Notes: generated by a model not told the origin, from the letters alone. DNA of 64,000 nucleotides from Alistipes sp. (GCA_017936685.1 JAGBFA010000013.1:111118-175117); one strand, 5' to 3'. Positions 54,707 to 63,537 are shown, counted from the stretch's first letter. Program-made: numbers and translations.

Positions 54707-54723
54707 GCGTGCCTTGAATATTC

Positions 54724-54756
54724 GAGTCCGCCCGCCGGTTGTCGGCGGACGGACTC
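54724..54756 (+). terminator. Terminator after acyl-CoA ligase gene
   Basis: 14-bp stem with one mismatch (54724-54737 with 54743-54756), weak T-tail. Confidence 0.65.
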
Positions 54757-54845
54757 TATCGTGTAGATATCAGGCATACGGCCGCGCGTCGGCGTATGCG
54801 AAGAAAATAGGTATAAATACTATCTTTAATCAGAATAAAATTGTT

Positions 54846-54853
54846 CATCTTTG
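54846..54853 (+). promoter_or_regulatory. -7 box for the porin gene
   Basis: CATCTTTG at 54846-54853, one base from TAnnTTTG; the ATG follows 31 bp later. Confidence 0.4.
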
Positions 54854-54884
54854 CAACATCTATTATTTTAACGGATTATAAACA

Positions 54885-55982
54885 ATGAAACTCAAACAAC
54901 TATTTGCGCTCGCCGCACTCTCGGCCATGTCGATTGCCGGTGTCGGCGCACAACAGACAACCCAATCATTGCAGGAGCAGATTGCCGCTCTGAACAATCG
55001 TATCGCAATGCTGGAAGGCGAGCAGGACGCGACGCAGTCGCAGCTGCGCGAGTCGGGCATCAAATCGTTCTTCGACAAGCACATGCGCATATCGGGATAC
55101 ATTCAGGTGGGATACGAGTGGGTCGAGGACAACACCTCGTCGTTCTATGTCGAGCGCGCCCGTTTCAAGGTCGACGGCGATCTTTGGCGCGACAAGCTCG
55201 ATTACTGCCTGCAAATCGAGTTCGCATCGCCCAAGATCGTCGATGCCTACGTGCGTTTCAAGCCCATGACGCAGCTCAACGTGCAGTTGGGTCAGTTCAA
55301 GATCCCGTTCTCTATCGAAAATACGGAGTTTCCGCCCTTGAAAGCCGAGTTCATCGAGTACCCGATGGTGTTGACGCGGTTGGTGCGCATGAACGATGTG
55401 TGCGGCATAGCCTCGGGCGGACGCGATATAGGTGCGCAGCTCTACGGCTCGTTCTTCAAGCGCGACGGCTACGACATATTGAGCTATAACGTGGCCGTGA
55501 TGAACGGTGCCGGCATCAACCGCACCGACAGCAACAAGTCAAAGGACGTTGTCGGCCGCTTGATGGTGCGCCCGATACGTAATCTTCTGCTTTCGGCCTC
55601 GTACATGTTCAGCGAGGTGCCCATCGGCGACAACCCCTATGCCGATGCTTCGCGCTACGGGTTCGGTGCCATGTACGACTGCGAGCGTTTCATCGTGCGT
55701 TCGGAGTATGTGGTGGGACATACGGCCGGTGTCGATGCCCACGGTGCATACGTTACGGGCGGCTATCGTTTCAAAGAGAGCCCTTTCACGGCTCTGGCAC
55801 GTTGGGAGTTCTTCGATCAGGACAAGGCTCAATCGGGCTATCGTCAGGTCAACTACTCGGTCGGCGTCGATTATCAGCCGTTGAAGTATCTGCGCATGCA
55901 GCTCAACTACACCTTCTCGACATTCAACAGCGATGCGCCTAATATGAGCGGTATCAACCTTATGGTGTCGGGAATATTCTAA
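54885..55982 (+). CDS. Phosphate-selective porin O/P-like outer membrane protein
   Basis: 365 residues. Signal peptide (1-22, GVGAQ), a short coiled-coil (about 25-55: LQEQIAALNNRIAMLEGEQ), then a beta-barrel with alternating aromatic strands of the OprP/OprO porin family (RISGYIQVGYEW, LGQFKIPFS). It ends in a Phe, typical of outer membrane barrels. Followed 32 bp later by the YeiH-type gene, so a shared anion-transport role is possible but inferred. Confidence 0.85.
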   Translation: MKLKQLFALAALSAMSIAGVGAQQTTQSLQEQIAALNNRIAMLEGEQDATQSQLRESGIKSFFDKHMRISGYIQVGYEWVEDNTSSFYVERARFKVDGDLWRDKLDYCLQIEFASPKIVDAYVRFKPMTQLNVQLGQFKIPFSIENTEFPPLKAEFIEYPMVLTRLVRMNDVCGIASGGRDIGAQLYGSFFKRDGYDILSYNVAVMNGAGINRTDSNKSKDVVGRLMVRPIRNLLLSASYMFSEVPIGDNPYADASRYGFGAMYDCERFIVRSEYVVGHTAGVDAHGAYVTGGYRFKESPFTALARWEFFDQDKAQSGYRQVNYSVGVDYQPLKYLRMQLNYTFSTFNSDAPNMSGINLMVSGIF

Positions 55983-56014
55983 TCTTAACAGAACTATAAC
56001 GATAATGTAAAGAT

Positions 56015-57418
56015 ATGGGTAATTTCATGAAGAAACTCTTAGTCGAGGACTGGGTGGTGGTCATCGTCAGCATTCCGCTGCTGCTGATTGCAGGTCTGGC
56101 CGACGCTCTGCCCGGCGGCGGTCCCAAGGTGCCGTCGACGCTGGCTACGGCCGATGCGTGGGGCAATATCGGAGTGCTGTTCGCCATTGCTTTGGTGGTG
56201 CTGTTCATCGGCAACAAGATGCTCCGCCGTCCGCTGCGCGGACTGCTCGTCTCGTTCATCGTGGTGTTTGCCGTGGCTCTGCTGGCGCAGTGGGTGGCCA
56301 AGATCGATACAATAAAGTATTACGGCTTCGAAGCCGTATTTTTCTCGGTGATATTCGGTCTTGTGATACGCAACTGCTTCCATATCCCCGAGTGGCTGAA
56401 ACCGGCAATTCAAGGCGAGTTCTTCATAAAGATAGGTGTGGTCTGCCTGGGTGCTACGATCCTGTTCCGCGACGTGATGAAGTCGGGCAGCGTGGGTCTG
56501 TTGCAGGCACTGGTCGTGGTGTGCATAGTGTGGTTCTTCGCCTACTGGCTCGCCCGCCGTCTCAAAGTCGACCGCGCCACGGCCATGACCCTGTCGAGCG
56601 GTGTCTCGATATGCGGTGTGTCGGCATGTATCACCGCGGCGCGCGTGGCCGGCACCGACGACAGGAAGCTCTCGTACATAGTCTCTGTTGTGCTGATCAT
56701 AGTCGTACCGATGATCTATCTCATGCCGTGGCTGGCCGATATGATAGTGCCTCTGCTGAGCGACGATCCGGCCGTGCGACAGGAGATTGCCGGCGCATGG
56801 ATCGGCGGCACGATCGACACGACCAGCGGTGTGGCCGCTTCGTCGGCTATGGTGAGCGAGGAGGCCAACAAGGTGGCTGTCATCGTCAAGGCCACGCAGA
56901 ACGTGCTCATCGGCGTGGTGGCATTCTTCATCGCCCTCTACCTCTCTACCAAAAGCGAGAGCGGGGGACGATCGCAGCGTCCGTCACTGGGCATCGTATG
57001 GGAGAAGTTCCCGAAGTTTATCCTCGGTTTCGTGGCCGCTTCGCTCGTGTTCAGCCTGTGCGAGTCCAACGCCGTGTTCCCCGATGCCTCGAAGGCCACG
57101 GGTCTTGCCAAGACCTTCTCGACATTCTTCTTCTCGTTGGCTTTCGTCTGCATAGGTCTCGACACCCGTCTGAAAGATATCGTATCCAAGGAGAACCGCA
57201 ACGCGCTCTATGCCTTCCTCGGTGCGCAGTGCTTCAACATCATCGCCACATTCCTTGTGGCATGGCTCCTGTTCGGCATAGTCAAACCCGCCGTCTCGTC
57301 GCAGGGTGATGCGGTGCCGACCGAGACTTCGCAGTCCGTGGAGGCCTCTCTTTCAGATGATGCGGCAGACTTTGTCCTCGACGAACCGGTAGAGACGGCC
57401 GATGCCGATATTTCATAA
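56015..57418 (+). CDS. YeiH/UPF0324 family putative sulfate exporter
   Basis: 467 residues with about 11 membrane helices. Family segments LSSGVSICGVSACITAAR, GGTIDTTSGVAASSAM and FSLAFVCIGLDTRLKD are visible. Relatives export sulfite or sulfate produced by sulfonate breakdown; the solute here is uncertain. The C-terminal 45 residues are a soluble, Asp/Glu-rich tail, longer than usual. In tandem with the porin gene, no promoter between. Terminator follows. Confidence 0.88.
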   Translation: MGNFMKKLLVEDWVVVIVSIPLLLIAGLADALPGGGPKVPSTLATADAWGNIGVLFAIALVVLFIGNKMLRRPLRGLLVSFIVVFAVALLAQWVAKIDTIKYYGFEAVFFSVIFGLVIRNCFHIPEWLKPAIQGEFFIKIGVVCLGATILFRDVMKSGSVGLLQALVVVCIVWFFAYWLARRLKVDRATAMTLSSGVSICGVSACITAARVAGTDDRKLSYIVSVVLIIVVPMIYLMPWLADMIVPLLSDDPAVRQEIAGAWIGGTIDTTSGVAASSAMVSEEANKVAVIVKATQNVLIGVVAFFIALYLSTKSESGGRSQRPSLGIVWEKFPKFILGFVAASLVFSLCESNAVFPDASKATGLAKTFSTFFFSLAFVCIGLDTRLKDIVSKENRNALYAFLGAQCFNIIATFLVAWLLFGIVKPAVSSQGDAVPTETSQSVEASLSDDAADFVLDEPVETADADIS

Positions 57419-57440
57419 TCCCGTCCGGTTTAAAAGTCCT

Positions 57441-57490
57441 AATCCGCAGACGACCGATACTTCCGGTATCTCCCGTCTGCGGATTTTTTG
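57441..57490 (+). terminator. Terminator after YeiH-type gene
   Basis: 12-bp stem AATCCGCAGACG/CGTCTGCGGATT enclosing an inner hairpin GATAC/GTATC, then a T-run. Confidence 0.85.
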
Positions 57491-57632
57491 TGCAACCGAT
57501 GGAAATTTGTTGCGTGAAGAGAGGCTTGCCCGCAAAATCCGGAACAGGGGTAAAAGCTATGCGAGGAAAGGCGCGTTATAATAAGTTGAGAGAATCGGGT
57601 TGCGGAATATCTACGTGGTCGACATGACTAAT

Positions 57633-57845
57633 ATGTCATTCTGAACGAGGTGAAGAATCTGTGCGTGACATGCCCGCTGTTCTGTCATTCTGAGGAGCGA
57701 TTGCAAATCGCGACGTGAGAATCTCTCTTTCGGTCGGCAAACTCTCGCGCACGAAACTGCGCTCCCGACCGCGAGACTCCCACGTCGCCTGCGGCTCCTC
57801 GGAGTGACAGTTTGATGGTCATGTCATTGAGAACGTAACGTAGTG
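57633..57845. repeat. Family B repeats upstream of the tRNA-Ser region
   Basis: A type I copy, a type II copy with mini-hairpin CGATTGCAAATCG (about 57696-57708) and its inverted partner with CCTGCGG (CTCCTCGGAGTGACA at about 57795-57809). No gene in 57491-57632. Confidence 0.75.
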
Positions 57846-57906
57846 AAGTGAACCGATGCCAAGTTGAGTGCAGCAGAAGTTTATCTTTTTCGCCGATCTT
57901 GGTCAC

Positions 57907-57976
57907 GCAACAAAAAAAGGCAGAACATCTGTTCTGCCTTATCGGGATCGTATTGGCGGAAAGGGAGGGATTCGAA
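57907..57976 (-). pseudogene. tRNA-Ser 3'-end relic with terminator
   Basis: 70 bp matching 58137-58206 at 68 positions. On the minus strand it holds the T-loop start, acceptor strand and encoded CCA of tRNA-Ser (57954-57976) followed by the hairpin AGGCAGAAC/GTTCTGCCT and a T-run. The rest of the tRNA is missing, replaced by unrelated sequence. Confidence 0.8.
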
Positions 57977-58144
57977 TGGCTCTGCCATAGCCGGACGGCC
58001 GCTGAAATCATTCTTATCAAACGTCCGGCAACCCCTCTTATGCGAGAATGCCGCGCTTGCCGACGATCCCGACAAGCGAAGCGAAAATTGTTGCGTAAAG
58101 AGATGACGAAAAATTATTTTCGTCGATCTCGACTGCGCAACAAA

Positions 58145-58171
58145 AAAAAGCAGAACATCTGTTCTGCCTTA
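58145..58171 (-). terminator. Terminator of tRNA-Ser
   Basis: Stem GCAGAAC/GTTCTGC with loop AGAT, then T-run on the minus strand. Confidence 0.85.
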
Positions 58172-58183
58172 TCGGGATAGTAT

Positions 58184-58271
58184 TGGCGGAAAGGGAGGGA
58201 TTCGAACCCCCGGAGCCTCTCAGCTCATCGGTTTTCAAGACCGGCGCATTCGACCACTCTGCCACCTTTCC
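58184..58271 (-). tRNA. tRNA-Ser (TGA)
   Basis: 88 nt including an encoded CCA. Acceptor GGAAAGG/CCTTTCC, long variable arm (GAGCTGAGAGGCTC), anticodon loop CTTGAAA giving TGA, T-loop TTCGAAT. Confidence 0.97.
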
Positions 58272-58276
58272 GAGCG

Positions 58277-58307
58277 CAAAAGTACAACAAAAATCCTTTC
58301 CTCCAAA
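58277..58307 (-). promoter_or_regulatory. Promoter for tRNA-Ser
   Basis: Minus strand TTTG (58304-58307), exactly 19 nt, TACTTTTG (58277-58284). Confidence 0.85.
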
Positions 58308-58476
58308 ATTTTCCACTATTATTTTTACTTCCGCACGAAAATAACCGCGATTGCAGGACTCTGCGGCAGGGCTGCCGCCCCTCAGGTGCCGGATATGTCA
58401 GTCTGCGAATGGTGCGAAAAACAGCTGCAATATCGTTTTACGTATTTATACTGATGTGTGTCGGTGGGTAAAAGCG

Positions 58477-58484
58477 TAACTTTG
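58477..58484 (+). promoter_or_regulatory. -7 box for the Hdr-like operon
   Basis: TAACTTTG at 58477-58484, 22 bp before the ATG; no clear TTTG at -33. The gap 58308-58476 shows nothing else. Confidence 0.55.
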
Positions 58485-58506
58485 TGACGTTATATAATGT
58501 CAGAAG

Positions 58507-59202
58507 ATGGGAAAATATTTCGATATGCTGCTCGAAGACATCAGAGTGCGGGAGGGATTGCATTCGTGCATGAACTGCGGTGTCTGCACGGGTGTGTGTC
58601 CGGCGGCCGAGTTCTATAATTACGATCCCCGACAGATCGTCAATGTCGTGCTCACGCGCGACGACGAGGAGATCGAGCGTCTTATGCGCAGCGACGTGAT
58701 ATGGTATTGCGGCGAGTGCATGTCGTGTCGTCCGCGCTGTCCGCGGGGCAATACTCCGGCATACGTCATACAGGGTCTGCGGACGCTGTCGCAGAAGTTG
58801 GGCTTCTTTGTCGAGAGCGAGAAGGGACGGCAGCAGTTAGCCGTGAAGCGTCTCATAGGCGACAACATCTTGCGCACGGGCTACTGCCTGGTGCCGCGCA
58901 ACATAGCACCGGCACTCCACCCCGAGCAGGGTGTGGTGTGGGAGTGGATCATCGACCACGACAAGGCGGTCTACGGCCGTTTCACGCCTGTCTACGGCAG
59001 CGAGGGCGAGGGTGCGCTGCGCAAGATCGACGACGAATCGATGCAGGAGCTGCACCGCATATTCGAGGTCAGCGGCGGCAAGGAGTTCTACGACACCATC
59101 GAGCGGCACTCCGAACGCAAGGCGCGCGAGATGGGTTACGAGAGTGCCGACGACGACTATATGATGCACACCTATACGACCAACTCCGAACAACACTATT
59201 AG
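58507..59202 (+). CDS. HdrC-like 4Fe-4S dicluster protein
   Basis: 231 residues, cytoplasmic. Two cubane cluster motifs: Cys21, 24, 27, 31 (CMNCGVCTGVCP) and Cys68, 71, 74, 78 (CGECMSCRPRCP). Matches the electron-transfer subunit of heterodisulfide-reductase-like complexes (HdrC/QmoB-type small partner), with an extra acidic C-terminal extension of about 100 residues. First of five genes with gaps of 1-3 bp or overlaps, so one complex is expected. Confidence 0.9.
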   Translation: MGKYFDMLLEDIRVREGLHSCMNCGVCTGVCPAAEFYNYDPRQIVNVVLTRDDEEIERLMRSDVIWYCGECMSCRPRCPRGNTPAYVIQGLRTLSQKLGFFVESEKGRQQLAVKRLIGDNILRTGYCLVPRNIAPALHPEQGVVWEWIIDHDKAVYGRFTPVYGSEGEGALRKIDDESMQELHRIFEVSGGKEFYDTIERHSERKAREMGYESADDDYMMHTYTTNSEQHY

Positions 59203-59205
59203 ACG

Positions 59206-60291
59206 ATGAAAAGAGCTTCTTGGCAAGAGTATCAGAAAGATATAGCCGACGACAAATATTACTACGCACGCAGCTGCATACGTCAGAACTTCTTTCCGGG
59301 CAGCGAGCGGGCGTTTCTCGACATATTGCGCAATGACTTGGGACGCAATGTGATGGACGACCCGATGCACACCTCGTGCACGGGCATCGGCTACCACTCC
59401 GACGTGGTGCCGTTGGAGACCATCATGACCGTGGTGGCGCGGCAGTTCGCGCTGATGGGCGAGGCCGGGTACGAGAACTTCATATCGTCGTGCATCACCT
59501 CGTTCGGCATATATACGGAGATCCTCAACACGTGGGAGGAGTTTCCCGAGACGGAGGAGCGCACGCGCGAATACCTCTACAAGGCTACCGGGCGCGAGCT
59601 GGTCAAGCCGCGTTCGCTGGCTCACACCTCCGACATAGTGTTTCACTTCCGCGACGAGATAGCCCGCAAGGCCAAGCGCAAGCTGGTCAACGTCTATACG
59701 GGACGTCCGCTGCGCGTGGTGGAGCATATCGGCTGCCACTACGCCAAGATATTCCCCAAGAAGGGCATCGGCGGATCGGAGTTCCCCTATGTGCTGGCCG
59801 GCATGATCGAGTCGTGGGGCGGCGAGGTAGTGGACTATCCCGAGCGTCGTCACTGCTGCGGGTTCGGCTTCCGCCAATATCTCGTGCAGGCCAACCGCGG
59901 CTACTCGATAGCCAACACGCAGAAGAAGTTGGAGAGCATGTCGCCCTACAAGCCCGATTTCATCGTGGCCAACTGCCCGGGCTGTTCGATGTTTTTGGAC
60001 AAGTGGCAGTATGCCATAGCCGAGATGGAGGGCACGACATACGGACCCGACGGACAGGGCATACCCGTGCTGACCTACGAGGAGATGGCGGGTCTGGTGT
60101 TAGGCTACGACCCGTGGGAGCTGGGCATGCAGATGCACCAGGTCGATGTCGAGCCGCTGCTGGACAAGATGGGCGTGGAGTACGACCCTGCGGCCAAGTA
60201 TCTGGGGCGCGACGGACGTTATATAGGAAAACCCGAACGGGCGGCTGTCAACAACGGTTGTCAGCGCGCCATATACGATATAAAGTTATAA
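59206..60291 (+). CDS. HdrB-like non-cubane iron-sulfur subunit
   Basis: 361 residues. The C-terminal CCG motif is complete: Cys177, Cys217-Cys218, Cys257 and Cys260, the ligand set of the non-cubane 4Fe-4S cluster of HdrB. The N-terminal CCG repeat is eroded: Cys24, then Ser-Cys58 where CC is expected, and a single Cys96 where CxxC is expected. So one catalytic cluster is predicted, not two. Substrate not a heterodisulfide for certain, since no methanogen cofactors occur in Bacteroidota. Confidence 0.9.
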   Translation: MKRASWQEYQKDIADDKYYYARSCIRQNFFPGSERAFLDILRNDLGRNVMDDPMHTSCTGIGYHSDVVPLETIMTVVARQFALMGEAGYENFISSCITSFGIYTEILNTWEEFPETEERTREYLYKATGRELVKPRSLAHTSDIVFHFRDEIARKAKRKLVNVYTGRPLRVVEHIGCHYAKIFPKKGIGGSEFPYVLAGMIESWGGEVVDYPERRHCCGFGFRQYLVQANRGYSIANTQKKLESMSPYKPDFIVANCPGCSMFLDKWQYAIAEMEGTTYGPDGQGIPVLTYEEMAGLVLGYDPWELGMQMHQVDVEPLLDKMGVEYDPAAKYLGRDGRYIGKPERAAVNNGCQRAIYDIKL

Positions 60292-60294
60292 CAG

Positions 60295-61311
60295 ATGAAA
60301 CCAAGAGTAGTCATAGTGGGCGGAGGTGCGGCCGGCATGGCCGCCGCTTTGAGGTTGGAGAGCCGCGGCGTGGAGCCTGTGATCGTCGAGCGCGAGGAGG
60401 TGACGGGCGGCAAGGTGCGCAACTGGCACAAGCTCTTTCCGACATTCACGCCCGCAGAGGAGGTATTGGAGCCGCTGTGCAGGGGCATTGTCGAGCGCGG
60501 TATAGAGTGCCGCACGGGCGTTAGCGTCGAGGCCGTCTCGGCAGACGGTGTCGTGCTTGCAGGCGGCGAGCGCGTAGAGGCCGACGCTGTGGTTGTGGCC
60601 ACGGGCTTCACTCTGTTCGATGCGCATCGCAAGCAGGAGTACGGCTACGGCATATACGACAACGTGGTCACCTCGGCCGATCTGGAACAGATGATGAACC
60701 GCGGCAGTGTGCGCCTTGCCGACGGCAGCGCACCGCGCCGCATAGCCATTCTGCACTGCGTCGGCTCGCGCGACGAGAAGGTGTGCCAGAGCCACTGCTC
60801 GAAGGTGTGCTGCATAACGGGTGTCAAGCAGGCCATCGAGCTGAAAAAGATGTTCCCCGAGGCCGACGTGTTCAACTTCTACATGGACATACGCATGTTC
60901 GGTCCGGGCTATGAGGAGTTGTATCGCGAGGCGCAGCAGTCATACAACATACACTTCGTGCGCGGCCGCATATCCGAAGCCAGCCCGACGATCAACGGCC
61001 GCATACAGATCAAGGCCGAGGATACGCTGACCGGACGGCCGTTGAAGATGAGCATCGACATGCTGGTGCTGCTGGTAGGCATGCGCGCCAACGACGACAA
61101 CGCCTCTCTGGCTGCGTCGGCAGGCCTTGCGCTGGCTCCCAACGGCTTCATGCAGAACAAGGATCCGTTCACGGGTGCCGTGCGCTCGCAGCGCGAGGGA
61201 ATATTCTACGCCGGTGCCGTCACTGCACCCAAGAGCCTGGCCGACACGCTGGCCGAGGCCTCGATGGCGGCCGATGCCGTCGTCGACTACCTTAACGCTG
61301 ACAGACGATGA
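60295..61311 (+). CDS. HdrA/QmoA-like FAD oxidoreductase, short form
   Basis: 338 residues. N-terminal dinucleotide motif VVIVGGGAAGMAAAL and ATGF; HdrA-type cysteine stretch HCVGSRDEKVCQSHCSKVCC (Cys155, 164, 168, 172, 173). It is about half the length of methanogen HdrA and lacks the N-terminal and C-terminal ferredoxin-type domains, closer to QmoA. Flavin-based electron branching is possible in this family but cannot be claimed here. Confidence 0.9.
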   Translation: MKPRVVIVGGGAAGMAAALRLESRGVEPVIVEREEVTGGKVRNWHKLFPTFTPAEEVLEPLCRGIVERGIECRTGVSVEAVSADGVVLAGGERVEADAVVVATGFTLFDAHRKQEYGYGIYDNVVTSADLEQMMNRGSVRLADGSAPRRIAILHCVGSRDEKVCQSHCSKVCCITGVKQAIELKKMFPEADVFNFYMDIRMFGPGYEELYREAQQSYNIHFVRGRISEASPTINGRIQIKAEDTLTGRPLKMSIDMLVLLVGMRANDDNASLAASAGLALAPNGFMQNKDPFTGAVRSQREGIFYAGAVTAPKSLADTLAEASMAADAVVDYLNADRR

Positions 61312-61643
61312 GAAACATAAAGTTCGGTTACGGCATCAGCAAGCCGCGCGCCATCGACATAGACAGCAACGACCTGCGCAAGAGCAACGAGATCCTGCGC
61401 GAGATGCCCGAGTTGCAGACCTGCATAGGCTGCGGCTCGTGTACGGCCAGCTGCACGGCGGGCAACCTGACGCAATTCAACTTCCGCCGCGTGCATACGC
61501 TGGTGCGCCGCGGCGAGTATATGGGGGCCTACGAGGAGATGAACAAGTGCATGCTCTGCGGCAAGTGCCGGTTGGTGTGCCCGCGAGGCATAAACACGCG
61601 CGGACTGGCGATGTTGATTAAACGTAAATTGGGAGATTTCTGA
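61308..61643 (+). CDS. Second HdrC-like small ferredoxin subunit
   Basis: 111 residues. Two 4Fe-4S motifs: Cys39, 42, 45, 49 (CIGCGSCTASC) and Cys81, 84, 87, 91 (CMLCGKCRLVCP). Overlaps the flavoprotein gene by 4 bp (ATGA). Likely links the FAD subunit to the membrane subunit encoded next. Confidence 0.9.
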   Translation: MRNIKFGYGISKPRAIDIDSNDLRKSNEILREMPELQTCIGCGSCTASCTAGNLTQFNFRRVHTLVRRGEYMGAYEEMNKCMLCGKCRLVCPRGINTRGLAMLIKRKLGDF

Positions 61644-61644
61644 G

Positions 61645-63444
61645 ATGACATTTTTCGCACCATTCACTCTGCCGTTCATCATCGGCGCAGCGGTCATGGC
61701 CGTGGTGCTGGTGACTAAATATACCCTCTGGACGATCCATCTGCCCGCGGAGGACAAGCGTCTTATACGCCGCAACATATTCTCGACCAAGAGCCTTGCG
61801 GCCGTGTGGGAGGTCGTGCGCGAGTCGCTGCTGCATCGTCGCATCTGGCGCGTCAATCCCGTGCTGGGATACATGCACACGTCGCTGGCGCTGGGCTGGT
61901 TTCTGCTGATCGTCATAGGCTGGGTCGAGACGGTGGCCTATCTGGGCTGGGGCTGGGTGCCGTTGCAGGGGCACGTCTTTTTCAAGTATTTCATGCCGGT
62001 CAACGGCATCACCGAGCATAAGGCCGGATTCGAACTGGCGATGGATCTGATGCTTACGGTGGTGCTGTCGGGTGTCTTGCTGGCATGGCTCAAACGCATG
62101 CGTTCGCGGCTGATGGGTATGCGGCGCACCACGCGCCACGTGCTCTTCGACCGCATTGCGCTGTCGTCGCTGTGGTTCGTCTTTCCGCTGCGTTACGTGG
62201 CCGAGAGCATCACGTGCGCCTTGTCGGGCGGCGGCAGCTTTCTGACCGGCTCGACGGGCGGATTCCTGCGAGAACATCTCGACGCGGCGACGCTCGAAGC
62301 GTTGTCGGAGCCTGCGTGGTGGCTCTACTCGACGGCCTTAGGTGTCTTTTTCGTGGCCATGCCCTTCTCGCGCTACATGCACATCTTCACGGAGATACCG
62401 CTTATATTCCTGCGCCGCTACAAGCTCGCGCCCTCGATCGAGGAGAAGTCCTACGACAACTTCGAGGTCGAGGCCTGCTCGCGCTGCGGCATCTGCATCG
62501 ATCCGTGCCAGTTGCAGGAGGATCTGGGCATCAACGACGTGCAGTCGGTCTACTTCCTGCGCGACCGCCGCTACAACATGCTCAAACTATCTACGGCAGC
62601 CAACTGCCTGATGTGCGGCCGCTGCCAGACGCAGTGCCCTGTGGGCATCAATCTCAATACGCTGCGTCTGAACTCGCGCGCCAAGATGCGCGACATACCC
62701 AACGAGGGGCGTTACGGCTATCTCGCGGGTCTCGATCGCTCCTCGGGCAAGGGGCGCACGGGCTACTTCGCCGGCTGCATGACCATGCTCACGCCGCGCA
62801 TACTCTCGGCCATGAACACCATATTCGAGGCTGCGGGCGACGACGTGTGGCGCGCCGATGCCGACGGCGGAGTGTGCTGCGGACGGCCGCTGATGCTCTC
62901 GGGCGAGACGACCGCCGCGCGCAAGATGATCGACTACAACACCGAACTGTTCCGCCGTCACGGCATAACGCGCCTTGTCACCTCGTGCCCGATATGCTTG
63001 AAGGTATTTCGCGAGCAGTATGAACTCGACGGCATCGAGGTGATGCACCACTCGGAGTATATATGCCGCATGATGGACGAGGGACGATTGCATGTCGACC
63101 GCTCCGCCGTGCGCTACACTTATCACGATCCGTGCGAGCTGGGACGCGGCTGCGACATCTACGACGAGCCGCGCCGTGTGATAGAGGCTGCCGGTGTGCT
63201 GGTGGAGGCTGAGCACAACCGCCGCAACTCGCTCTGCTGCGGAGCCTCGCTTGCCAATACGGTGATCGACGACAGGCAGCAGCGGCGTATAGCCGAGCGC
63301 ATGGTCGCCGAGTTGGAGTCGACGGGTGCCGATGCCATCGTGACGGCGTGCCCTCTGTGCAACAAGACCGTCGAGCGTGTGGCCGGCCGCGATACGGTGG
63401 ATCTGGCCGAGGTGGTGGCGAAAAATATTTTTAAGACTAAGTAG
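61645..63444 (+). CDS. Fused membrane cytochrome b-like/HdrD-like iron-sulfur protein
   Basis: 599 residues. Residues 1-255 contain about five membrane helices, with candidate haem ligands His78, His110, His125 and His246 (RYMHIFTEIPL), like DsrM/HdrE/NarI. Next come two cubane motifs (Cys278, 281, 284, 288 and Cys321, 324, 327, 331) and two complete CCG motifs (Cys378, 411-412, 448, 451; Cys497, 531-532, 569, 572), like HdrD/DsrK. HdrE and HdrD are thus fused in one chain. A menaquinol-linked electron path through the membrane is the natural reading, but the acceptor is unknown. Confidence 0.9.
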   Translation: MTFFAPFTLPFIIGAAVMAVVLVTKYTLWTIHLPAEDKRLIRRNIFSTKSLAAVWEVVRESLLHRRIWRVNPVLGYMHTSLALGWFLLIVIGWVETVAYLGWGWVPLQGHVFFKYFMPVNGITEHKAGFELAMDLMLTVVLSGVLLAWLKRMRSRLMGMRRTTRHVLFDRIALSSLWFVFPLRYVAESITCALSGGGSFLTGSTGGFLREHLDAATLEALSEPAWWLYSTALGVFFVAMPFSRYMHIFTEIPLIFLRRYKLAPSIEEKSYDNFEVEACSRCGICIDPCQLQEDLGINDVQSVYFLRDRRYNMLKLSTAANCLMCGRCQTQCPVGINLNTLRLNSRAKMRDIPNEGRYGYLAGLDRSSGKGRTGYFAGCMTMLTPRILSAMNTIFEAAGDDVWRADADGGVCCGRPLMLSGETTAARKMIDYNTELFRRHGITRLVTSCPICLKVFREQYELDGIEVMHHSEYICRMMDEGRLHVDRSAVRYTYHDPCELGRGCDIYDEPRRVIEAAGVLVEAEHNRRNSLCCGASLANTVIDDRQQRRIAERMVAELESTGADAIVTACPLCNKTVERVAGRDTVDLAEVVAKNIFKTK

Positions 63445-63505
63445 CAGAGTGCCACTGCACTATGCGCGTGTGCGGCACGCATGTGTACGCGAAGGAGAAA
63501 AAATA

Positions 63506-63537
63506 TTTGCGTAAACCGTATTTTTGTATTACCTTTG
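63506..63537 (+). promoter_or_regulatory. Promoter for initiator tRNA
   Basis: TTTG (63506-63509), 20 nt, TACCTTTG (63530-63537). Confidence 0.85.

Noticed and set aside
57954-58060. A second functional tRNA-Ser
   Set aside because: Only the 3' 23 nt match; no D-arm, anticodon arm or 5' acceptor strand can be found upstream on the minus strand.
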